64,000 bases of DNA. It comes from a virus. Position 1 is the stretch's first letter; every line of letters begins with the position of its first letter. The notes beneath the pieces were generated by a model that was given only the letters and a program-made list of their open reading frames with translations, was not told where the DNA came from and did no database searches. The stretch spans positions 1 to 64,000 of IMG/VR virus record IMGVR_UViG_3300037010_001286. The stretch is one strand, 5' to 3'. Made by a program: the position numbers and the translations under genes. Positions 14,543 through 21,145 of the stretch are shown piece after piece.

Positions 14543-14619
14543 GGGTCAGTAGCTCAGTTGGTTAGAGCCTCCCGCTCATAACGGGAATGTCGCAGGATCA
14601 TGCCCTGTCTGACCCACCA
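14543..14619 (+). tRNA. tRNA with anticodon CAT (Met or Ile2)
   Basis: Complete cloverleaf of 77 nt: acceptor GGGTCAG/CTGACCC, D stem GCTC/GAGC, anticodon stem TCCCG/CGGGA with loop CTCATAA, T stem GCAGG/CCTGT, discriminator A and encoded CCA. The anticodon stem lacks the three G-C pairs of initiators, so it is an elongator Met or a lysidine-modified Ile tRNA. The T loop reads ATCATGC instead of TTCGANN, which is unusual and could lower function. Confidence 0.75.
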
Positions 14620-14714
14620 TAATATTTTCATTGAACTCTTATTTTAAGAATTGACTGAAGATCATTAACTTGACTTCACTTGCTGTGCTTAAGTTCACCG
14701 CATTTTAATATAAA

Positions 14715-14770
14715 GTATCTCAATGTCTAACTGGTATAATAATCCTGGAAAGACTTATTGAGGTACACCA
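14715..14770 (+). pseudogene. tRNA-like remnant or mini-tRNA
   Basis: GTATCTCAAT pairs with ATTGAGGTAC (14715-14724 with 14757-14766), directly followed by ACCA. A D-arm-like stretch (TCTAACTGGTATAATA) lies inside. The anticodon and T arms are missing: total 56 nt. Either a tRNA that lost its middle or a stem-loop that mimics a tRNA end. Confidence 0.35.
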
Positions 14771-14775
14771 TATAT

Positions 14776-14846
14776 CTCTCCATAGCATAACGGATATGCA
14801 ACAGATTTCTACTCTGTCTATGTTGGTTCGATTCCAGCTGGGGAGA
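14776..14846 (+). tRNA. tRNA-Arg (TCT)
   Basis: Acceptor CTCTCCA/TGGGGAG, D stem GCAT/ATGC, anticodon stem ACAGA/TCTGT with loop TTTCTAC (anticodon TCT), T arm GTTGG-TTCGATT-CCAGC. CCA is not encoded. It reads AGA, the main Arg codon of this AT-rich genome. Confidence 0.85.
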
Positions 14847-14915
14847 TAACCTCTACATCTTTATTTTTAGTATAAAGTATTCTATAACTCTATAAATTAT
14901 ACCAAAAGGAAACAT

Positions 14916-15488
14916 ATGCAAATAGAGGGATTTAGTAATTATTTTCTAAAAGAAAATGTTGTTATAAATAAAAAAACAAATAAAGCTGTTTCAGTGACAA
15001 TTTCAAAAAAGGGTGAACGACGTTTAAAATTATTTGATGATGTAAGGGGTTGGAGGTCTGTAAATTTATCTGAGGTACTTGCTAATGCAGGATTAAAATT
15101 ATCAATACCAACTACAGCTAGGAAAATATTAAATTCTAATGGTAAGTACTTTATCGATATAACAGGAGAAGTTTATTCGTTTACTAATAAATCTCGACAA
15201 GGAAAAATACTTAAACCTAGAGTTGGCACAGATGGGTATCTACAGGTATCAATAAACTACAAAGGAAAATTAAGAACGTGTAGTGTTCATAAACTAGTTG
15301 CAGAAACATTTTTAATGCCTGATTATGTTCAAAAAAAATTATGTTGTATGCACAAAGATAATAATAAATTAAATTGCCATATTGACAATCTTGAGATAGG
15401 TACATATAGTACCAATAACAAGAATGCCTATCGTGATAATTTGAATACAGGAAATTTAGAATGGAGAACTAAAAAAGCTTTAGGGTAA
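14916..15488 (+). CDS. HNH homing endonuclease (190 aa)
   Basis: The C-terminal half has the HNH_3-type layout: VHKLVAETFLM (about residues 127-137), CMHKDNNKLNCHIDNLEIGTY with the two His and Asn/Asp expected for metal and phosphate binding, and a final NLEWRTKKALG. The N-terminal half may be a DNA-recognition part with GYLQVS-type NUMOD-like strands. It stands alone between two tRNA genes, typical of free-standing phage homing endonucleases that cut sites in related phages. ATG behind AAAAGGAAACAT. Confidence 0.8.
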   Translation: MQIEGFSNYFLKENVVINKKTNKAVSVTISKKGERRLKLFDDVRGWRSVNLSEVLANAGLKLSIPTTARKILNSNGKYFIDITGEVYSFTNKSRQGKILKPRVGTDGYLQVSINYKGKLRTCSVHKLVAETFLMPDYVQKKLCCMHKDNNKLNCHIDNLEIGTYSTNNKNAYRDNLNTGNLEWRTKKALG

Positions 15489-15532
15489 AATCTACCTTCG
15501 TACGGGGAGACCATTTTAAATTTTTACTATAT

Positions 15533-15619
15533 GCCTCGGTGGTGAAATAGGAAGACACAAGGGACTTAAAATCCCTCGGTAGAAATACCGTACCAGTTCG
15601 AGCCTGGTTCGAGGCACCA
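15533..15619 (+). tRNA. tRNA-Leu (TAA)
   Basis: 87 nt class II tRNA: acceptor GCCTCGG/TCGAGGC with one G-T pair, anticodon stem AGGGA/TCCCT with loop CTTAAAA (anticodon TAA), long variable arm CGGTA/TACCG, T arm ACCAG-TTCGAGC-CTGGT, discriminator A and encoded CCA. It reads TTA, the most frequent Leu codon here. Confidence 0.93.
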
Positions 15620-15778
15620 CTTTTATACTTCAATACAAATATTGGTTAAACTCCCATATCACATATTAAAACTTTTTATACTCTTGTACGAAAATAATAG
15701 CCGTATTATTTTTATAGACTGATACCGAAATCATGAAGGTTTGCGGCACTCTAAGAGTATTAAGAAAAGGACTACACA

Positions 15779-16075
15779 ATGATACCTTTTATTTTAACAC
15801 TTTGTGTGCTATTATTATATCACTCAATAAAGGGTATATCTCGCCCTTCTTCTTATAATAACAAGAGAAATATTGAGCGGTGCTGGGGTAGATTAGATAA
15901 GAGTACATTTTTATGTACTCAGGATGGTAGAGTTCATCTAAACCAAGGTATACTTTATATGGATTATATACCGGTTCTTACAAACAAAGAAGGAGGTGTA
16001 GTATTCTTAACAGATATTGCAAGTGTTTTAGAAAAGACAGAAAGGAGTTTAAAAAAAGACTATGCAAAAAGATAG
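15779..16075 (+). CDS. 98-aa protein with N-terminal membrane segment
   Basis: ATG behind AAAAGGACTACACA. Residues 1-18 are hydrophobic (signal anchor or signal peptide), the rest is soluble and beta-rich. The 3' end overlaps the next membrane protein gene by 14 nt. Unknown envelope-associated function. Confidence 0.65.
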   Translation: MIPFILTLCVLLLYHSIKGISRPSSYNNKRNIERCWGRLDKSTFLCTQDGRVHLNQGILYMDYIPVLTNKEGGVVFLTDIASVLEKTERSLKKDYAKR

Positions 16076-16289
16076 AAGAACTTACAGTTTAGTTATGCCC
16101 TTTATTTTTTACTTGATGGAGTGTATAGCTATTTCTGAATTAGCTTATTGTATAATTACATTACTACAAGTAAAATCTTTAGTAATTATCTTAGGGATTG
16201 TTGGTACTATTTATATGGTATCAGCAACTTTTAGATTAATTAAAGTTTACAATAGGGGGTTATTTCATGCAAAAAGTAGAGCTGGATAG
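16062..16289 (+). CDS. 75-aa two-pass membrane protein
   Basis: Two hydrophobic segments (about residues 10-33 and 38-60) and basic ends. ATG lies inside the end of the preceding gene, behind AAAGGAGTTTAAAAAAAGACT. Size and topology fit a small holin-like or superinfection-exclusion protein, but a separate lysis cassette exists at 41-43 kb. Function unknown. Confidence 0.6.
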   Translation: MQKDRRTYSLVMPFIFYLMECIAISELAYCIITLLQVKSLVIILGIVGTIYMVSATFRLIKVYNRGLFHAKSRAG

Positions 16290-16629
16290 GCTAATAGAAA
16301 ATTTAGTCAATAATTACGGCTTTAAGACATTTACTCAACGTAATCTAACATTACACGCAATGGATTTAGCCTTGCAGTTACGAGTTAGAGATATAGCTGG
16401 TAGAACAAAGTATTTTGTAACTATCCATATATACGATTTCTCTAAATTTATCGATACTAATGTTGATTATTCATTAGAAGTATCTTTAAGTTTTTCAGAT
16501 AGGGCAGAGGAAAATCCTAAACCTACCTTATGGATTACAATGAGTTTTACAAATATTGTTGAGGTTTTAGAATTATCTGAAACTTTATGGATAGCACATG
16601 GTAGCCACTACTATGATTATGAAGATTAA
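16267..16629 (+). CDS. 120-aa protein of unknown function
   Basis: ATG behind AGGGGGTTATTTC within the end of the preceding gene. Mixed alpha/beta, acidic. No family recognised. Part of a tightly packed run from 15.8 to 18.0 kb. Confidence 0.65.
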   Translation: MQKVELDRLIENLVNNYGFKTFTQRNLTLHAMDLALQLRVRDIAGRTKYFVTIHIYDFSKFIDTNVDYSLEVSLSFSDRAEENPKPTLWITMSFTNIVEVLELSETLWIAHGSHYYDYED

Positions 16630-16638
16630 GGGGATATT

Positions 16639-17172
16639 ATGAAAACACATAAAATTGATTATATAAAATGGGAGTCAAGATTAGATTCTGATGTAAGCTT
16701 ACGGTTCTTTTCTACTTTCGATGACCATCCGGAGTATGTTGATAAATTTGTATTAAAATCACACTCAACAAAAGAGTATACAATAGTTCCTAAGGAATTT
16801 ATAGATGAAATTACCTTAGACTTATTATTTAATTCTCCTCAACATGTTGAAGGTTATTATGAAAATAATCAGTATGTTAAAATGATAGATGGTGTACAAG
16901 TTACTGAACCATCACACTCTTCTTTTAAAGAAAAGAAAGGAAAAAATATGAATAACCAAGTGGATGATATGACAAATCCCAATATAGTGTTTTGGATGGT
17001 ATATGGTAAAAATCCTCCTAAACATAAACACTATACACAAAAGAGTGCTATTATAGAGGCTAAACGACTAAGTAGTGAAAACCCTGGGGTTATTTACTAT
17101 GTATTACAAAGTGTTGACGCTTATATGATGCCTGTACCTGAACCACAAAAAGTAGAACTATATAATTCTTAA
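16639..17172 (+). CDS. 177-aa protein, probably two joined small proteins
   Basis: ATG behind AAGGGGATATT. Residues 1-95 are one unknown domain. A lysine-rich linker (KEKKGKN) follows, whose DNA is an excellent ribosome site (AAAGAAAGGAAAAAAT) before an in-frame ATG at 16948. The part from residue 104 on (NPNIVFWMVYGKNPPKH ... GVIYYVLQ) looks like a compact stand-alone phage protein. So this may be a recent fusion, or two overlapping products from two starts. Confidence 0.65.
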   Translation: MKTHKIDYIKWESRLDSDVSLRFFSTFDDHPEYVDKFVLKSHSTKEYTIVPKEFIDEITLDLLFNSPQHVEGYYENNQYVKMIDGVQVTEPSHSSFKEKKGKNMNNQVDDMTNPNIVFWMVYGKNPPKHKHYTQKSAIIEAKRLSSENPGVIYYVLQSVDAYMMPVPEPQKVELYNS

Positions 17173-17205
17173 AAAATACCTCAAAATAAACAAAAAAGGA
17201 CTATT

Positions 17206-17568
17206 ATGACAATCAAAGAATACATTGAGGATAGATATAATGCTACCTTTACTGATAACGGTAAAGGATTATTTCTAACAGGAATGCTGGGGGTAATTTA
17301 TGAACCATCTCCTGCTAGGTTGGAGGAGCGTTACCAAAATTTGATTAATATGGCAGAGTCTGCTTGGAAAAATAAGAAACTTTTAATTAACCAGGAAGAT
17401 ATGCTATTGTCTATTTCTTCCGGAGCAGAATTAGAACATATGGCTGCTCAGATTAATCTAGCAAAACGATTGAAAAGACGACCTATCCCTAGTGTTGTGG
17501 AACGGGGAAATTTTAATGGTTTAAATTATATAGTCTTTAATGATTTTTATTTTGATGCGTGTGTATAA
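17206..17568 (+). CDS. 120-aa protein of unknown function
   Basis: ATG behind AAAAAAGGACTATT. Mostly helical, soluble. No family recognised. Its stop overlaps the next start (TAATG). Confidence 0.65.
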   Translation: MTIKEYIEDRYNATFTDNGKGLFLTGMLGVIYEPSPARLEERYQNLINMAESAWKNKKLLINQEDMLLSISSGAELEHMAAQINLAKRLKRRPIPSVVERGNFNGLNYIVFNDFYFDACV

Positions 17569-18050
17569 TGATGTTAAAATACTTTCAACTTCCAAGAAAT
17601 TATAATAACCCTATGTCCTCAGCTTCAGAGACTAAGTTAGAAGTACTTAGTCAGAGGCTAAATGTTGCGCTTACAAAAAATGTTCCGAATACTATGTTTG
17701 TAGAAGGAACAGCAGAGCCAATCTTTAATATTATTAGACAAACTAAGGATATTAAAGAATTTTGGGGAGTAAATTTTGCAGAGTATTTTAAAAGTATATT
17801 TGATAATTCTGATACCTATCAGGTTCTTCCAAAAAAATTTGTATTCATTTATAATGTTGGATTAGAGCGGGCTATAAATACTACATTTTCTTCAAAACTT
17901 TTAAAGGGTCTAATTAAAGACCTTGAAGAAAAAGGTTGTTGGATTATTATAGAGTCTGATTTGACTTATCAAAAATTTCACACACAATATGCTATTGAGA
18001 TTATAAATAAAATTGTACTACCCTTGAAGAAGCCTGAGCCTTTTCTTTAA
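17568..18050 (+). CDS. 160-aa protein of unknown function
   Basis: I start at the ATG overlapping the preceding stop (TAATG at 17566-17570); a GTG at 17559 is also in frame. One strand-like segment (FVFIYNVG, about residue 103) and a later WIIIES segment resemble the core strands of a P-loop fold, but there is no Walker A motif. It might be a degenerate loader-type ATPase, which is speculative. A 22-nt perfect palindrome follows. Confidence 0.6.
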   Translation: MMLKYFQLPRNYNNPMSSASETKLEVLSQRLNVALTKNVPNTMFVEGTAEPIFNIIRQTKDIKEFWGVNFAEYFKSIFDNSDTYQVLPKKFVFIYNVGLERAINTTFSSKLLKGLIKDLEEKGCWIIIESDLTYQKFHTQYAIEIINKIVLPLKKPEPFL

Positions 18051-18054
18051 CCCC

Positions 18055-18076
18055 GTGCAAAGTATATACTTTGCAC
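18055..18076. terminator. 22-nt perfect palindrome after the 17.6-kb gene
   Basis: GTGCAAAGTAT / ATACTTTGCAC, 4 nt after the stop at 18050. In RNA it makes an 8-bp stem with a 6-nt loop. No T run follows, so it may instead be a protein-binding site in front of the helicase gene. Confidence 0.45.
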
Positions 18077-18097
18077 AAATAATTATAGGAGAACACT

Positions 18098-19486
18098 ATG
18101 AAACTTATTAAAACTGGTGAATATGTAATAGAAACTTCAAGTGTTAATGCTACTACTTTAAAGGATTTAATGGGAACTTTTAGTTACTATAACCCTAAGA
18201 CTGAGCAAACTAAGTCTAGTATTAAAGTTACTAAAGGTTCTATTTATGTACCTAGAAATATTAATAAGCTTACTAAGATATTTGGTAATAACTTAGAGAT
18301 AATTGATAAAACTTTAGTACCCAGTATATCAGCTCCTTTTAGTCTATCTGATACCTTTGATTTAAAACCTGAACAACATGAAGCAATGATAAGTGTTTTG
18401 TCTAAATTATTAAAAGGTGATAATTCTGCTGTACTAAAAGCACCCCCTGGGTTTGGTAAATCTTATACATTACCTTACGTTGTAAATTCTTTACAAACAA
18501 ATACATTGATTATTGTAGATCGAACAAACCTAGCAGAGCAAATGATGAGTGAATTTTCAGCTAATTGTAAAGACCTATCTATTACTGTACTTGGAGGTAA
18601 AAATAAAGTACCTACAAGTGTAACTATTGTTACCTTTCAGTTCCTTATTAGAAATAAGGATTTTATGAAAACTTATAGAGATTTCTTTGGTTTTATTGTA
18701 GTAGATGAATGTCACGTTATTGGTAGTGATGTTTTTACTACTGTAGTAGGAAAATTTAATGCTAAATATCGTTTGGGTCTTTCCGCTACACCTACACGTT
18801 CAGACTTTATGACAGAACTTCTATTTGATGTAATGGGTACAAGTTTTGTAAGTGGTAAAAGTGCTGATAACTTAAATGTTAATATGGTTATGGTAGATCA
18901 CCCCGCAAAGTTTGCGTATGTATATGGTAACTATCGAAATGAATATGCTAAGTTTTTAATATACAAAGGAATAGCTTTAGATGTTAAAAGTATCTGTAAA
19001 AATTTTAAGACCCTTAATAGATTTGGGTTAATTTATATAACAGAAACTGATGCTCAACTATATTACGCATGGGTATTAAGAAAAGCTGGATTGAGGGTAG
19101 GAGTTATTAATAAAGATACCCCCAAAGAAGATAGACTACTATATATCAAAAAAATGGAAATAGAAGAGCTTGATATAATAATTTCAGGAGCTATTCTACA
19201 AAAAGGAATATCTATTAAAAGACTAGACTATATTATAAACCTATCTAATTTAACTAAGGAGGCACATGAGCAATTGGTAGGAAGATTGCGTAGACATCAT
19301 AAAACAAAAAAAGAACCACTATTTCTTGATTTTTTATTTGGAGGTCATGCCCTATCTAAATCTTGGGATAGGGAGGAGTTAGCACGTAATCTAAAAAGAG
19401 AACATTCTGATAAGTTTACTAAGATAACAATTCAAAAACTTTTAATAGAAATTAAGAAACAATCTGATAAAGTAAAAAAAACATAA
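18098..19486 (+). CDS. SF2 DNA/RNA helicase, UvsW-like (462 aa)
   Basis: ATP-driven helicase for branched DNA, by comparison with T4 UvsW. Motifs in order: Q-like LKPEQHEAM (about residue 89), Walker A APPGFGKS (about 115-122), motif Ia VDRTN, DECH box VVDECHVI (about 204), SAT motif LGLSATPTRSD (about 228), and motif VI QLVGRLRRHH (about 390). The first 85 residues form a small separate N-terminal domain, as in UvsW. It precedes the ClpP-like gene by 10 nt. ATG behind TAGGAGAACACT. Confidence 0.85.
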   Translation: MKLIKTGEYVIETSSVNATTLKDLMGTFSYYNPKTEQTKSSIKVTKGSIYVPRNINKLTKIFGNNLEIIDKTLVPSISAPFSLSDTFDLKPEQHEAMISVLSKLLKGDNSAVLKAPPGFGKSYTLPYVVNSLQTNTLIIVDRTNLAEQMMSEFSANCKDLSITVLGGKNKVPTSVTIVTFQFLIRNKDFMKTYRDFFGFIVVDECHVIGSDVFTTVVGKFNAKYRLGLSATPTRSDFMTELLFDVMGTSFVSGKSADNLNVNMVMVDHPAKFAYVYGNYRNEYAKFLIYKGIALDVKSICKNFKTLNRFGLIYITETDAQLYYAWVLRKAGLRVGVINKDTPKEDRLLYIKKMEIEELDIIISGAILQKGISIKRLDYIINLSNLTKEAHEQLVGRLRRHHKTKKEPLFLDFLFGGHALSKSWDREELARNLKREHSDKFTKITIQKLLIEIKKQSDKVKKT

Positions 19487-19496
19487 AAGGATACGC

Positions 19497-20051
19497 ATGG
19501 AACTTGAAATATCTAGCAATAGTAAACCACCTAAAACTGTGTACTATGATGAGAAAAATAAGACTTATAGTATTTATATCTTTGATGATATTGGATACCC
19601 GTTTCAGTATATTAAAGTATTACAAGCATTAGACAAAGCATCAGCTGATAGCACAATTAAAATCTTTATTGGCTCTAACGGAGGTCTATTAGATACTACA
19701 ATTGCTTTAGTAGAACATATAAAAAATTGTAAAGGTACTACAATTGCATACGTAAGTTTTGCAGCCAGTGCTGCTACTATATTAGCTCTTGCTTGTGATA
19801 AAGTTTATCTATATCAGAACTCATACTTTATGTGTCATAACTTCTCAACAAGAGGTTCAGGAAAAGGCGCAGAATTAAAGGCTAGAGCTGCCTTTGATGA
19901 TGCGTGGTCTAAGCTTGTCTTTGCTAGTTTGTACAAAGGATTTATGACTGAAGCTGAGATTGATGAAATGCGTAATGATAAAGACTTTTGGATGCTTCAA
20001 CCTGAAGTGGAAAATAGACTTCGAGCAATTGATAAACTTTTAGAACAATGA
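19497..20051 (+). CDS. ClpP-like serine protease (184 aa)
   Basis: Crotonase-like ClpP fold: GSNGG (59-63) corresponds to the oxyanion loop, SFAASAATI holds the nucleophile Ser91, MCHNF the His114, and DKDFWM (about 161-166) the Asp and following strand of the active site. In many phages ClpP-like proteases mature the capsid and sit next to the portal, but here the gene lies in the replication block between a helicase and the polymerase. No Clp ATPase is nearby. It may degrade or process a replication or host protein, alone or with host ClpA/ClpX. Confidence 0.85.
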   Translation: MELEISSNSKPPKTVYYDEKNKTYSIYIFDDIGYPFQYIKVLQALDKASADSTIKIFIGSNGGLLDTTIALVEHIKNCKGTTIAYVSFAASAATILALACDKVYLYQNSYFMCHNFSTRGSGKGAELKARAAFDDAWSKLVFASLYKGFMTEAEIDEMRNDKDFWMLQPEVENRLRAIDKLLEQ

Positions 20052-20782
20052 ATGTAGCTTTAAAGTTCCTTGAATATTTAAATTCAAGGAGTCCTGAAGC
20101 TCCTAGCAAAAGTGTTGAAGAACTCTACAACTTATATAAATATTCTTCTGTGTTTATTCCCCCTAGTAGTATTACTGTAACCGAGGATACTGTAACCCCT
20201 GTTTATCGTTTTAAGGTAGATAAGTTTATAGATCTTGTAAAATATTTAGATACTATTACCATTCAACAGGAAGATATTGATAGAGTAAATGAGTTTCTTA
20301 AATCATGTTCTAAACTAGAAGTCAGGGCTTTTACAAAGATATTGACAACACCTAAAAAGATATTTACTCGTTTCTTGCCACTACCTGAGGTTGACCCAGG
20401 GCAATGTGTTATTCAAGTAGTACCAAAAAATACTACTCGGTTAATTATAAAAGTGTATAAAGGTGATATTAAAGTTTTAAAAGGTAATCCTAGTAAAGAA
20501 CAACTACTATCCTTGCAAACTAACTTTATACATTATACTGGTATTTTATACTTTTTTATTGACGAAGAGTTAATATATTGGTATGATTTTAAGAGTAACT
20601 TGCTTACAACAAAGAGAATGTTATATCTAAGTTCTCAAAGAGAGTCCAAGATTTTAAAAATCTTAACCCCTTATTTCTTTAATAGCTTTGTAGAGGCTTT
20701 GAGGTATTATTATACTTCTGAAATAATATTAAAGCCTCTTAAAGGTACTTTTAAAGACATCTATATTTTTAAAGGAATGTAA
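20048..20782 (+). CDS. 244-aa protein of unknown function
   Basis: ATGA overlap with the ClpP-like gene, so probably co-translated with it; it may be its partner or substrate. Mixed alpha/beta, Lys-rich, no membrane segment. The stop overlaps the next ATG (TAATG). No family recognised. Confidence 0.65.
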   Translation: MNVALKFLEYLNSRSPEAPSKSVEELYNLYKYSSVFIPPSSITVTEDTVTPVYRFKVDKFIDLVKYLDTITIQQEDIDRVNEFLKSCSKLEVRAFTKILTTPKKIFTRFLPLPEVDPGQCVIQVVPKNTTRLIIKVYKGDIKVLKGNPSKEQLLSLQTNFIHYTGILYFFIDEELIYWYDFKSNLLTTKRMLYLSSQRESKILKILTPYFFNSFVEALRYYYTSEIILKPLKGTFKDIYIFKGM

Positions 20783-20976
20783 TGAAAGTTTTAATAGAAA
20801 ATATCTCTATAATGGGATTGAGACTTACTCATTTTGCCCAACTTATGCAATACTTAGAGGATAGAGATAGAGAGGGCTGGTACTATGGTAATAGAAAACA
20901 GTTTGAAAAAAGACATGAAGAACTACGTCAATGGCTTACTAATACTATTGTTTTATTAGGTAATAACAATGGATAA
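20782..20976 (+). CDS. 64-aa protein of unknown function
   Basis: TAATG overlap with the gene before and 8-nt overlap with the next. Helical, basic, with several Arg and Trp residues. Unknown. Confidence 0.55.
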   Translation: MKVLIENISIMGLRLTHFAQLMQYLEDRDREGWYYGNRKQFEKRHEELRQWLTNTIVLLGNNNG

Positions 20977-21145
20977 GTTAGAATATCAAAGGTTAGTTAA
21001 AGAAGTTCCACTGTCCAAAACTTGTTTGGATGTTGTAGTCATCCAGGATAGATATATAAAACATCTTGAGGCTGTTAATGAAAATTATAGTAATACAATA
21101 ATAAAATTACGTACTCAAGTTAAAAAACTAAAGGAAAACAAATGA
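20969..21145 (+). CDS. 58-aa coiled-coil protein, unknown
   Basis: ATG lies in the end of the preceding gene and the stop overlaps the polymerase start (ATGA at 21142). Such chained overlaps on both sides make it a real gene. The C-terminal half is a Lys-rich coiled coil. Unknown role, perhaps tied to the polymerase by coupling. Confidence 0.55.
   Translation: MDKLEYQRLVKEVPLSKTCLDVVVIQDRYIKHLEAVNENYSNTIIKLRTQVKKLKENK

Noticed and set aside
18055-18076. Perfect palindrome as an eleventh member of the early palindrome family
   Set aside because: Arm sequence (GTGCAAAGTAT) is unrelated to GTTAGAT; treated as a separate element.
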